A stretch of DNA of 64,000 nt, taken from Coptis chinensis (Eukaryota; Streptophyta; Magnoliopsida; Ranunculales; Ranunculaceae). Under the pieces are notes generated by a model, which saw nothing but the letters and a program-made list of their open reading frames with translations, had not been told where the DNA came from and did no database searches. Location of the stretch: the NCBI GenBank assembly GCA_015680905.1, contig CM027380.1, positions 16,820,001 to 16,884,000 on the forward strand, given 5' to 3'. The position numbers and the translations under genes are program-made. This document shows, one piece after another, positions 36,936 through 48,180 of the stretch; the first letter of the stretch is position 1; each line of letters begins with the position of its first letter.

Positions 36936-37055
36936 AAAACGGTCAGAAAACGGTCATGAAATCGCATCTTAAAAACGGTCAGAAAACGGTCATGAAATCG
37001 CATTCTAAAAACGGTCAGAAAACGGTCATGAAATCACATCTAAAAACGGTAAAAA
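36936..37055 (+). repeat. Minisatellite of about 36-base units
   Basis: Three and a bit units, each containing AACGGTCA twice and then TGAAATCGCATCT. The last unit is truncated at about 37050. It lies between ORF-A and ORF-A', just upstream of a TATA-like word. Confidence 0.8.
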
Positions 37056-37073
37056 AATGGCTCAATTTTCTTC

Positions 37074-37081
37074 TATAAATA
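37074..37081 (+). promoter_or_regulatory. TATA-like element upstream of ORF-A'
   Basis: TATAAATA is followed by a C/T/A-rich leader-like stretch (TTCACATTTCACTCC). A similar arrangement (TATATAAA then CATTCTACACTCACAAC) precedes ORF-B in Athila-C on the minus strand at 49387-49394. This is only a candidate internal promoter. Confidence 0.35.
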
Positions 37082-37667
37082 AGTTCAACACATTCTTCAC
37101 ATTTCACTCCTTTCACTTTCTCCCCTCTCCACTTTTTATTTTAAAAAAACGTTTTTAGATCACTCCAAGTTCAAGATTCATGGATGTACTAGAAAAGTTT
37201 GAGAAGCAGCAGATTGAATATGCTACTCAAGTCTTCATGCTTGGTTATTTTATTATAGTAATGTTGTTAATGTGGCATATAATTCTATCTAATATTTAGG
37301 TTTGTATTTTATTTCACGTATCATTATGATGTGTTTCCAATCCTCTATACGTTCTTACATCTTATTGTAATAATATATTTACATCTTCCTTTGCCTTCTA
37401 CTTATGCTATTTCTTTTCAAAATAAAAATAAAAATAGGCACTCCTTGTAGTCACATGCCCCATTCTTCTCATCCACACTTTGCGCCATATTTTAGAAAAT
37501 ACACGTGGTCTAACTACTTTGTGACACCTCGATCCGAATTTTCTACATCTTCGGATTGGTGCCTATTTATAACAAGGATAGACACCCTAAATACCAACTT
37601 CCCTTTTTCCACTAAATTTTTTCTTTACCCCTCCATCTTTAATAGCCCTCACTCGAATTTTTGTGCA

Positions 37668-38716
37668 TGAGCAAAATTTTATGGAAAATTTCCAAAACGG
37701 TCTTTTTCATCCATTTTTTGACACATAAATTTTACGTCGAGGATGGTACCATCTTTTACATCATAAACAGGCAATTTTTTTTTCCAGAGAATTGGTCCTG
37801 TTGTTCTATAAACACGGTTATTTCCAAAATGGGCAATTCTTTGTCCGTGCAAACGGATGCGAGCGTGAATTGACTATGGAAATTATCTCCGAGGTACTTC
37901 AAATTTCCATTACAAACCAAGGGATACATCTTCAGGATTCACCATTCGACAATATCAGACATCTGATGTTTGCAACTATCCTTCACGGTGAATACAACCG
38001 GAAAAACCGTGTTGTTTATCAGCGATCCTTACAAAAGAACCAATTATCTGTGATCCAATTGGCTGACTCATAATGTGCTTGGAACATCTAAGACTTTCGA
38101 AATAACAAAGACCCTCCTCCATCTACTATGGGTCTTGCAGACTAACTGCAATACTGTAATGATTTTTGCATTATTAAATTTATCTGGAACGCTATCGCAC
38201 GTGCCAGGAAAAAGGCAGCTCCTTTGCCAACCATTGTGACACTTATTATGATACGTTGGGGGTTTTTCTAGTACTTCTCCTAATACACCTCTCAAAACAT
38301 CTAACATTCTTACCATCCACACAGTTTGCAGGAACGGTTTCTGGAATCCCGACGTTGCAAAGAACCATGTCAGTACAGAAACCGAAGAAGCTTGTTTCGC
38401 TGACAACATCTTCACTGAAAATGCATTAAGCAATGTATTTAATCCTATGGAAGGCCTTCGTTTAATTCAACAAGGACTGATGACATTATACAAACGTCAA
38501 AACATTATCATCACCAGTCTCCTTGAATTTCACGACCTGTGGACAATACAGGAATAGGAACAAGCACAATTCTTGCACAGTCACAACCTGTTCTCAGCAA
38601 ATCACACTCTCATAATAGAGAACCACGCCAAGATTTACCAGACACAGAGTGAAATTATGCAACGAGCTGTTGCCAGAATTGACGGCATCGAAGATCTTAT
38701 AAATGGATTCCTTTAA
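37668..38716 (+). pseudogene. Athila-B ORF-A', diverged second copy of ORF-A
   Basis: Decayed sequence parallel to ORF-A: NGLFHPFFDT, then a GWYHLLH segment, then ELVLLFYKHGYFQNGQFFV, LHGEYNRKNRVVYQRS and LSVIQLADS, matching the ORF-A order. Further on it has a coiled-coil-like end (KIYQTQSEIMQRAVARIDGIEDL). Frames change several times and stops are frequent, for example near 38073. It seems to come from a tandem duplication of the ORF-A module, or acquisition of a relative, before this insertion. Confidence 0.6.
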
Positions 38717-38916
38717 CAAAAGGATCCTCGCCGTTACTTGGGCCCATGACACAATTTAAATTTTGCAATTTTGTGTTCTTTGTCATTTTCTTTTTAGTTT
38801 TTTAAATATAATGCAATTTCCCTATGGTATTTTTTTTCCTTAATTATTCTCATCATATTCTAATATTTGTTTATCTTTGTCTAACAGGTAGCATCTTTCG
38901 TCACACATCTTCTACA

Positions 38917-39900
38917 ATGGAAACTCCAAAGATGATTCCAGAACAATCTTTCCATTCATTGCTGAATTCTCCTGCATATGGACATCTGTTTAGAGACTAC
39001 ATCACTCGAGTCGGTTGGAACTCTCTTATTTTACACCTGGAGCAGACATAGTCCCCAGGTTTGGCAACTTATTTTTATGATCATATGGAAGATCTACCTG
39101 CTATACAGGGTTTCCCTTTGAACGGATTTACAATCCGTATTGGTAACAACCGACACTCTTTTTACGAGCCAACAGTTGCTATGGCTCTGGACCTTCCTCC
39201 TTTTCAGCCAGACATCCCCATCCAATACATGATAGAAAACAACTTTAACGACTATTCTTGGGAAAAATTTGCAGCCCATTATGGCGATGGCCTTGCCCAG
39301 GTCAGGGAACGTGCCGTAGCTGGCCAATGGCCAGACTTTACTATTCCACTTGCCAGTATGACCATGAATGTTGGAACTGCCATGTTATTTATTCTTCTAA
39401 ACATCATGGGGGATTGGCATTTTTCCACTGCATCAAAGTCAGCTTGTAAGATATTTCATGCACTAGCCCAGCAACATACCGCCTTCGACATTCACAGACC
39501 TAGTAATTAAGAACCTAAAGAAGGCTCGGTCTTTTTGGCAGCACTATATCACCTTGCCAGTCACAGCATGTAGGATAGTGAGGATGTACTTCCAACAGTT
39601 TGCGGCCACCTTTCAGGACTAGGTAAAGGTCGACTCTATGTGGCCAACCAACAAGATCATTCGTTCCTTGTGATTTCAGACATGGCGACGCCCTGCAAGG
39701 TATCTAAAGAAAGTGCGTTCCTTCCCTAATGATGATAAAATGATAGCTCATCTAGACGCTGCAAAGAAGAGGAAGTGGAGCAAAGTCTGGAAAGCTATGA
39801 TAGATTGGCGTGATGCAAAGGAATGACATTTCTACAGGGACGAGGCAAGGATGGACTATCCCCTAGTTCAAGGTTGGGGCAATGTGAGTTGATGCATGTA
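38917..39900 (+). pseudogene. Athila-B ORF-B
   Basis: A likely start at 38917 (METPKMIPEQS) follows a possible splice acceptor TTGTCTAACAG (38877-38887). A TAG at 39049 interrupts; the same frame then runs open 39061-39510 with ATYFYDHMEDLPAIQGFP, EPTVAMALDLP and FTIPLASMTMNVGTAMLFI. That last segment contains the only notable hydrophobic stretch. Beyond 39510 further sequence matches the Athila-C copy (WPTNKIIRS, then a tract ending MIDWRDAK) with shifts. It is homologous to 48181-49087. Function unknown; it sits where env-like genes are reported in Athila relatives. Confidence 0.6.
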
Positions 39901-41603
39901 TATATTTGTTTTATGTTTTGATGTAAGATAAATAAATAACCTAACAGTGTGCCAATCTAACAGTGTGCTTTCATTTTTATGATGTATAATATATAGTGTG
40001 TTACAATAAATTTCTGTGGAAGATGTCAGCTATATTTTTGCTCAAAGCCTCTCAGGTATACTCTTTCTTCCTCTTAACACTTTGAGAACACAACGTTCGA
40101 CTGTTTGGGGGTGGTGAGAATCTTTCACAAAAATTAAGCATGCATAGTTGTATATAGTTTACTTTATGTTTAAATAAACGTATTTAGTGACAAATTCTCG
40201 TTTCCTTTTCTGTGATGAAAAATATTTAGAAATCTCACCCTAGCATCAGAATTAGGACTGGTTCTTAGAAACTTAATTTACTACGTATGTAATAGTTTTT
40301 ACATCTTTTCATGAGCATTCATACACTGACTATCATTTTATGTACACAGCAGTAAGTTTCTGAGACCCACGGTTAGACAACTTAGTTTCCATATCCTGTA
40401 AGAATCTAACCAAAAGGCCTCAAAATGTGTGATATGTGAGTAATGCCACAAAGGAGTAGTTTTTCTGAATAGAGAAGTTCACACATCTACTTACTTGATC
40501 ACTACCCAAATCCTAGGCGAGAATTTAGGCCTTCTTTGGATCGATATAGCCAAAAATTCACACTTGTAAAAAAATTTACCGCTAGTCGCCCCACTGAACC
40601 TTTCATTAACCCTTTCTATTTCACCAAAAATTCATTACCCACCTATTAACCACAAATAAATAAGCCTACCTAGATGATGAGTATGAGAAATAGGATGAAG
40701 TGCAGAAGAATGAAGAGAAAAACCTTGTCACAAATCAAATTCAGTTACCTGTTTCAGAAGAAAAGAAAAAGAAAAATAGAAATATGTTTCCAAAAATCAA
40801 AAGAAATATCAAAGTTAGAATTCCCCCCAAAAATCAAAATCAAAAGGGAATACAAAAGCTTGAAAAATCCAAGTATGAAAACCCATGTTAGAAGTAGGAA
40901 AGAAAATAAGGATTTCTCTAGTATAAATATCTCGAAGACCTTATTCTCTCATACTTATCATTTTTTGAATTTTCTATTTCATTTTTTTCTACACTACCTC
41001 CTAAGCCCCATAACACCTAATAAAGACCTCTAGCTCAATTAGGAGTAGGATAGTGTGATAATAAGTAGTAGTTGTGACTTCTCGACCTCGGCTCCTCTGA
41101 TTGTCATTGTGTATGTGAGGAAACGTGTGCCCACTGCACACTGGAGATAGCAAACTTGAGTGGAAAAATAAGAGAGAAATTGTGTTTCAACACATACCTG
41201 TGAGAACCTACTTAAGGACGCTATCCAAAGGATCCAGAAACGGCCATGCTCGTACATTTCATTATAAGATCACTGCATGCATGCTCATACGTAGATGTTT
41301 TGTTTATTGTATATATATTAACTTGAATTTAGAAGGAATTAAATCCTTGTTTCCCCCGCTAGTGAGATGTCTAGATACCTGAGATTATTTCAGGAAATAG
41401 GCCCTTGTTACTGAGCCGTTGTAGTATAAATGAAGTTTGTGAGTATCTTCTCTGGAAAACTCTCACGAGGCTATAACTCGTCCACTAGGGAATTTCTAGT
41501 GGTTCAAGGCCTTGTTGCATACGGTCAATGCAACCGCACTCTACGAAATGAGATTTAGCTTAGGACAACAAATTTTTGACCACTTATCATTTTAATGTCT
41601 CTT
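39901..41603 (+). other. Athila-B 3' untranslated region with an internal polypurine-like copy
   Basis: TTTGGGGGTGGTG at 40103-40115 repeats the true tract at 41631-41643. The remaining sequence is non-coding and homologous to the corresponding region of Athila-C, including the stretch around CCACTAGGGAATT near 41485. Small open frames at 40674-41033 are A-rich and unconvincing. Confidence 0.6.
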
Positions 41604-41643
41604 CTTTGCTTAAGGATAAGCAAAGTGCTGTTTGGGGGTGGTG
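41604..41643 (+). promoter_or_regulatory. Hairpin plus polypurine tract of Athila-B
   Basis: A 9-base perfect stem (CTTTGCTTA / TAAGCAAAG, loop AGGA, 41604-41625) lies five bases before TTTGGGGGTGGTG (41631-41643), which directly abuts the 3' LTR. The tract would prime plus-strand DNA synthesis. The hairpin is shared with Athila-A and Athila-C. Confidence 0.8.
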
Positions 41644-43397
41644 TGATAAGCACCCAAAACTGTAATATTAAACCCTGAGAGACATAATATTTTGATCAAT
41701 TATGTGTTTAATAATCATGTAATAATTATAATTCCGTTCTTTTGCAGGTTTCTGCAGTTAACATGAATATAATGATAAAACATGCATCGAAGTACGGGAA
41801 TACTGGAATATTTGAAGTTTCCCACTCAACCCCAGTAAAGCCCAACAAAGCCTGACTAGAGTCGAAGTTTCCAAAAGAACAAAACCAGTGTAGAACGGGT
41901 CCACATATAAAGAAGCAGCAAACTTCCGAAGCTCACATCTGATAAATCTAGATGTCGACGTTGGCTAGTGAACTGCCAGAGCGACCAGGGCGACGAACCC
42001 TACGAAAAGACAGAAAATTGTAAAAATGCCAAAATCAGCGCCGCCACTAGACACACTAAGTGGACCCACTCGGCGGGCCCAAAAGGCATAACAAGTCAGC
42101 ATAGGCTGGGGGGCAAGAGATGGTCACAAATTTGTGCCACCTTGCAATGTGAGAAGACACATACCTGTTCAAAGATTGAAATGGAATTGAGCAAATGGAC
42201 AAAAGCAAAACATAAAAGGACGAAACATTAAATGAAGTTTTGTTTCGTAAACAAAACTTTGGATAAAAGGAATTCACATGCAAACAAAACTTTGAATATC
42301 AAAGTTTTGAACGTCTCAATTTGAGAAACAGCCAAAACTTAATTAAATCCTTTTCCAGCCACCCATCCAAAATATATATATATGAGGGGGTCCTTCAGAT
42401 ATTCTCCTTCAGCAATTATGCTTTAGCTTATACATTAGTTAGTTTTCATTCCAACACTTACATTTCGTCCTTTTTATTCTAGCAGCTTAAATACTGTAAG
42501 TCATTTTCTTTTAATGAAAGCCATTTCTTTTCAAGTTTAATTTCTGTCCTGCATTTATTTATTTAATGTATACAGCAAGTTTAATTATTCCTTCAATGAC
42601 CATGAGCTAATCCCCCCCCCCCTCAGGGGGAGGGTTATGCTGCTCGTATGAGAATCCGGATTGACTCTTTAATATTCTAGAATCACTACTTAGGAATTAG
42701 GTGTAGCTTAGACATCCGGTCCCAAAATGATGAGGCTGCATAAAATTTGGAGTCTTGATGCTCGCAACGATCTTCGAGAGACCCAAAATGTCTCGCACGC
42801 GACTCTCTGGTGTCAGACAGCTCTCCAATTTGTCCAGCTGATTTAGAATCGAACCAGGAGCTGAAATGATATTCCAGAGATGAAGTATTAGTTTAACTTC
42901 TTATGCTAGTGCGATGCGGCTCAGAGATGTTGGCATTTCGCTAGAGATCAATACTCTACGTCATCTCGGATTTGTCTATGAACTCAAGACGAATTAGAGC
43001 TGTAGTGATGTGGTAATATAAACTGTTAAAAAATGATTCTTGCATGAGTATGATTAACCCTCTCCCTATTTCTCTATCTTTGTTTATTTACATCGAAATC
43101 ACCATTAGTAATTTACATTATTTACATTTCCGTTAAATTAATTAAACAAACTAAAAAACCTAAAATCCTACTCACTAAAAGTTGTAATTCCAGTTGTGAA
43201 CCTTTCCGAGCCCTAAGGTTTGGACGATCTCTTACTCGACTTATCCTATCAAACCCACGTAAGTAAGGTAACTTGACTAAACGAACGACTATACGGACTT
43301 TGGACTTTGGACTTTGGACTTCGGACTTCGGACTTCGGATTGTGGACTTCGGACTTAAGTAACTAAAACCAATAAACGTACAATTCCACGTTTATCA
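41644..43397 (+). repeat. Athila-B 3' LTR
   Basis: TGATAAGCACCC...CGTTTATCA, 1754 bases, lacking the foldback insertion of the 5' copy. A TATATATATAT stretch at about 42371 is equivalent to 26203. Near 43296-43345 there is an expanded run of GGACTT(T/C)GGACTTCGGA-type repeats, longer than in the 5' LTR. Confidence 0.9.
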
Positions 43398-44468
43398 CCC
43401 CTCCAGCTGTCCTTACCGCCCCAGAACGGTGTTCAGCAGATCCTCCAACTAACCTAGCCACCCCAGAACGGCTATCACCAGCACTTCCAGCCTTTTTCCC
43501 TCCAGAGACAGGTGCTTTCTTTTGGCTCTCCCTCTCCATGGCAGATTCCAAGCTAGAATCAGAGATAACAACCGCAGCTTTGCGAGCCTTTGCTTTTTGC
43601 TCTAGCCTCTTACAGTTGATCTTCTCTCCTCCACACCTCTTAAAATAATGCGCAATCTCCCCCAACAACGCTTGTTTCTCCTCCAAGCTCAAACAAGCAA
43701 ACCTTTCAATAACACCGGCCTTAGTACAAAAACGAATGTTGATCTCTGCAAAAAACAAACCAAATAAATCAGAACATTCAAATTATGATATACCATACAC
43801 ACATTACGACCTAAAACCAATAACCTACCAGGCAACTTTATAGCCCGATTTTCAATCTCCAAACCAGGAGGACAATATCTACCCGTAGCCAACAACAGCC
43901 TACGACTCCAGTCCTCCTTACTCACTCCCACAATAACATGAGACTTCCCCTTAAAAACATGAAAACCGAAATTCATAGCACCTGACCTCCTCACAACAAA
44001 GTGCTCCATCACATCCGATAAACAAATATTATAACCCCTGTCATTCAACAAGTCCAACACATGGAGAATCCTCTAGCTGTTCCCCACGAACTGACAAGGG
44101 GCTTTCCCCAAAAAGTTCAACACCTCCACAGTAAGACGGGAAAACGGCAACCTCATCCCAGCCTTCAACTGTCCATAGCAAACAACTACTCCTCCACCCC
44201 AAGGAACGTAGTCATTATGAAACAAATTCCTCTCTCCCCTCAGGTCGTACATGACCAGGTCGGACTCCACCCAGCCAAACTCCTCCCTCAAAGCTGCATA
44301 GAAATCCTCCGACTTAGGCTTTCTCACATCCACTGTCTCCAACAAGAAAGACGATGAAGCCTTATCACCACTACACACCCTCTCCTCAACTTTTTCATCA
44401 CTTACCGTTCTCTTTCTCCATTCATCAACTTCCACCTCACCACTCAAGCTATCACTGGTACCAGACAT
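43398..44468 (-). pseudogene. Tat antisense gene, 5' half (exons 1 and 2a)
   Basis: The preferred start is the ATG at 44468 (MSGTSDSLSGE), because a splice acceptor-like TTTATTTTAG lies just upstream; an earlier in-frame ATG at 44531 is less likely. Exon 1 (44468-43829) has FYAALREEFGWVESD and MRLPFSRLTVEVLNFLGKAPCQ, then a TAG where NSWRIL is expected, then DLLNDRGYNICLSDVMEH. An 83-base intron (43828-43746) has a GTAGGT donor and a TTTTTTGCAG acceptor and keeps the frame (K-L-P|E-I-N-I-R-F). Exon 2a is rich in Lys/Ala/Ser and stops at the Athila-B insertion at 43398. The GMRLPF...LNFLG pattern resembles the putative gypsy-type transposon domain of plants. Confidence 0.7.
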
Positions 44469-44741
44469 TACGAGATCTAAAATAAACGAAAGAAAAAGAT
44501 TTGCAAGATCAAAAGACGCACCTGATACCAAAGAAGGAAAATGTTTTTTTTTCTTTGTTTCTCTCTTTTCTTTTTTCTTTCGCTCTGGGTTTTTTCTCTT
44601 TGTCTAGAATGAGAACTGAGCAAGCGAAATCCCAAGATAAAAAACCCCTCAACTACCCCAAACCTTGAGAACACAAAAAAAAAATTTGTGTTCCCGAAAC
44701 CTACATTATTACTCGCCCACAAATCACCGTAATTACGGGCC
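44469..44741 (-). promoter_or_regulatory. Upstream region of the Tat antisense gene
   Basis: On the minus strand this holds a purine-rich leader (44545-44600), an intron acceptor-like TTTATTTTAG near 44477 and a TTTTTTATC word near 44635 that could act as a weak TATA. A promoter is expected here if the antisense gene is transcribed; nothing decisive is visible. Bases 44737-44741 (GGGCC) are the left target duplication of Athila-C. Confidence 0.3.
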
Positions 44742-46321
44742 TGATAAACGTAAAAATATTAATGTTTACCTACGAAATGAACGATAGAACTCAAAACATA
44801 AGTAAACTAAAACTTATTACGTGCCTAATTTATCAAAGATTTCTACTCTCAATTATATCGAAATAGAGTGGAGTAACAAATTCGTTCCACTCCTAGTTCT
44901 TTCACAAAGTAATTTTCTCTACGTATAAATAATCTTAACTAAAGTCTAATGAGAGATTTACGAAATGATAACTAGACTATGATGCAACTACCCACAAGAT
45001 GTAACTAGTCGACTATTTAAACAACTATGGGAATACTACGTCGATTATATGATAAGGAGTTAGAGGGGGATTGATTCCACCTTAGCTCAACTTAATCCAC
45101 TAACGGCCAAATAAACGTAATCGTCCGAATTGAATTGAATCGCCAGGAGAACAATCTGGTTATTCCTAATCCCTAATTACACATGGCATTTTTACCAATT
45201 CATAACTAGCATGTGAACGATTACACCCATTCTCATGGTGAACTAATCATTTCTAGAGTGGAAAGGAAATTACGATGACTCTACGATAATCGGAATCAAC
45301 CTTTCATCAAGGCTTCTCAACCCCCTCTAATGGAGGTTTAGCCGAGAATCATCACGCTATCATTCCCAATCAAATTCGAACAAGACATGATATAAAGATT
45401 TGAACTTTACTTGTTTAAACTCAATTCAAAACTACTCATGCAATAATTGAATTAAACTAATAATGACAAATAAGTAAATCTAATAATTGAACTAAATAAG
45501 TAAATGGGAAATGAAACTAGATTACCAAGAACACTATTTTATTAATCTAATGAATAATAAAACAATGATTCAAATACTAAATTAATAATCTACTTTGTTC
45601 TAAAGTAATTAATTAAACATGAAACTAGATCTAAAACAAGATATGAAAAACTAATTAATTAACTAATTGAAATTCTAAAACTAAGTTCTAAAACTAATTA
45701 ATGGAGGCTAACTAATCCAATTCTTAATCTAGGTCTAACTATCTACCCTTAACAAAGAGCTAAGCTTTTATTTTTGTATGTTTCAGATCCAAAAATCGTG
45801 CATGGGCTTGGAGCCATGTTTTGGGCCAGAGAATCAGGCCCAAAACCCAATTCTTTCAGTCCAAAAAGGCCTCTTCAGCTGCAGTTGGCTTCGACAAATT
45901 TTTCGTCCACTTTTACTCCTCCGATTGGGTCAAAGCTTAAACCATTAGAGAGCTCTTTCCGAGCCGGCCGTTTTGACATAAGGTAGACCCAATTCCGAGG
46001 TCTAAGTCCAAAGATACGCCTTCGAAGTTCTCACGACTTGTGTGTCTTTGTTTACGCCACGTTGACTTTGACTTTTCAGTTTTGACCGGGCTTTAGAAAG
46101 GCTTTGTCTTCTTGAATCTTGGCCTTTAATCACAGAACTCCGTAGCAACCAACCATTGCTCCTTTATCTCATCAAAGTGGCACATTTCTGTACATAATTG
46201 ACTTTGAAGCCTGAAACGCATAAAAACACATAATCAATATTAACTCTTAATTATTACTCACATAATTGGTCTAAAAGTATAACTGTTACAGGGTTAAAAC
46301 TACAGTTTTGGGCTCTTATCA
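44742..46321 (-). repeat. Athila-C 3' LTR
   Basis: 1580 bases; plus-strand sense TGATAAACGTAAA...GGGCTCTTATCA. It matches 55804-57375 base for base over long runs. Confidence 0.92.
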
Positions 46322-46363
46322 AACCACCCCCAAACAGCATTTTTTTGCTTGTCTTCAAGCAAA
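46322..46363 (-). promoter_or_regulatory. Polypurine tract and hairpin of Athila-C
   Basis: The minus strand reads GCTGTTTGGGGGTGGTT directly before the LTR. It is preceded by a perfect 8-base stem, TTTGCTTG/CAAGCAAA with loop AAGA (46344-46363). Compared with Athila-B the closing pair changes from A-T to G-C, keeping the pairing. Confidence 0.8.
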
Positions 46364-48180
46364 GATGAGAAATTAGAATAAGTGACCAAAATAGAGTTCT
46401 ATCTACTCGTTTATTGAACCCACTCGCGATTGCATTGACCATATACAACAAGGCCTTAAACCACTAGGAATTCCCTAGTGGACGAAGTTATAGCCCTGTG
46501 AGAGTTTTCCAAAGTGAAGGTACTCACAAACTTCATCTATACTACAACGACTAAGAAATAAAACTATTGTTTCCTTATTCATGCTTTTAACTATACCTCT
46601 CACTAGCAATGCATATAGAGTAATCAAGTCGAAACCTAAGCTAATATATGCATAATAATCAATCATCTACAATAAACATATATACAAATGAGTAATACTA
46701 TGAAATGCCTAGCGTGTTCTTTTTTCTGAAACTTCGAATAGCATCCTTAAGTAGGTTCTCACAATAATAGTCAAGATACAACACTCTGATTTTTCCACTC
46801 GTTTTAAGCTACTCCAAAGTGCATTGGGCACACTTTACCTTACAATCTCAATGACAACAAGGAAGTTCGAGTCGATCAAACACATCTGCCACTTACTATC
46901 ACACTAACCTATTCCTAATTGAGCTAGAGGTCTTTATTAGGTGTTCCCCTAGATAGCGGGGATTAGGAGATGGTTTAAGAAGGAAGGAAATGGATATTCA
47001 AAAAGGACAAGTCTGAGATAATAGAGTCTTCATATTATGTAACTAGAGAAAACCTTGTTATTTACTTTTGCTTCTACACTTTGTTTCCATCCTTAGCCAT
47101 TTTTTTTTTCTTTTTCTTTGGCTTTTGACTCATTTTATTCTATTTTTTTTGGAGTTTTTATTTTATTTCTGTTTTTATTTTTCTTTTCTTTGGATGGAAA
47201 CTTCTTTTCTTTATTTTCTGAAGCAATTAACTAACTTTTGTTTACACAGGCTTTTCTCTTCTTCTTTCTTTCTCTTTCTATTCTCAGACTTATCTAAATT
47301 GGGTAGGTTGAATTTTTTATTTTGTTTTGTTTTGTAACAGGGTAAAGGATTTGTGGTTTATGAAAGGCTAAAGAAAGGCTCGGAGGGGCTTACTAGCGGA
47401 AAATAATTCATAGGTTTGAATTTCTGGCTATATCGATCCAAAGAGGGCCTAAATTCTCGCTTAGGATATGGCATAGTGATCAAGCAAGTGAACGTGTGAT
47501 TTCTCTATCCGGATTTTACTTCTCCCTTGTGTCATTTCTCAAATATTCCACTCATATAAAGCTTTAGGCTATATTCTTACAGGATTTGTAGAATAAGTAC
47601 TCTAGCCTAGATTTCAGAAACTTATTGCTAACAATCATAGATACTCATGTAATATATTTATAGATAGATGCAAAGATTATTACCTACATATTAACCTAAG
47701 TTTCTAAAAATTATTCTAATGCAAAAGCTACGTGAGACTTCTAGATTATTAAGAGCATAGAGAAGGAAAACAATACCAATATTCCTAAGTGTATAGCATG
47801 AACTTATTTATTTATATTTTTGAATTTTTGAAATATTAACTAGAAAACAAATACATATTATACATATTTATATCCTAACAGATGCCTTAATTACACGTGT
47901 TTCTATGCCCCCCCCCCCCCCAAAACAAGAAGCATGCTTTGTCCTCAAAGCATTTAAATAAAGAGGGTAGAAAAATACCATGGAAACGCGTGAAATTCTG
48001 GAACATCTGCAAAACAAGGTTAAAATATACTAATATAAAAACTGACGCAACTCTATAAGAGTTCCTCCCATTATGGGGTTAACAAGAATCAAATTGCTTG
48101 GGACATAAGCGCATTGACTAACTAGAATGAAAACTTACCTTATCTCCCGCTTTATTCATCATCCTCATCATCCTCTTCTT
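46364..48180 (-). other. Athila-C 3' untranslated region
   Basis: Non-coding. It is homologous to the Athila-B 3' region (for example TAGTGGACGAAGTTATAG near 46477). A C run lies at 47910-47923. The plus-strand open frame at 47068-47337 is a pyrimidine-rich artefact. Confidence 0.55.

Larger units (their letters stand above)
25306..43397 (+). mobile_element. Athila-B: large plus-strand Athila-lineage Gypsy element
   Basis: The LTRs (25306-27203 and 41644-43397) begin TGATAAGCACCC and end CGTTTATCA. The target duplication CCCCT is perfect (25301-25305 and 43398-43402). The primer site at 27206 and the polypurine tract at 41631 abut the LTRs correctly. The interior encodes gag, protease, RT-RNase H-integrase, then ORF-A, a second ORF-A' and ORF-B. 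At about 18.1 kb it is larger than a typical Athila, partly because of the ORF-A duplication. It interrupts the Tat antisense gene. Pol has several lesions. Confidence 0.9.

Noticed and set aside
36936-37055. CRISPR-like spaced repeats
   Set aside because: Units are contiguous tandem repeats with no unique spacers, in a plant retrotransposon.
47068-47337. Plus-strand Phe/Leu-rich open frame
   Set aside because: It is a translation of a T/C-rich low-complexity tract, antisense to the element, and has no conserved counterpart.
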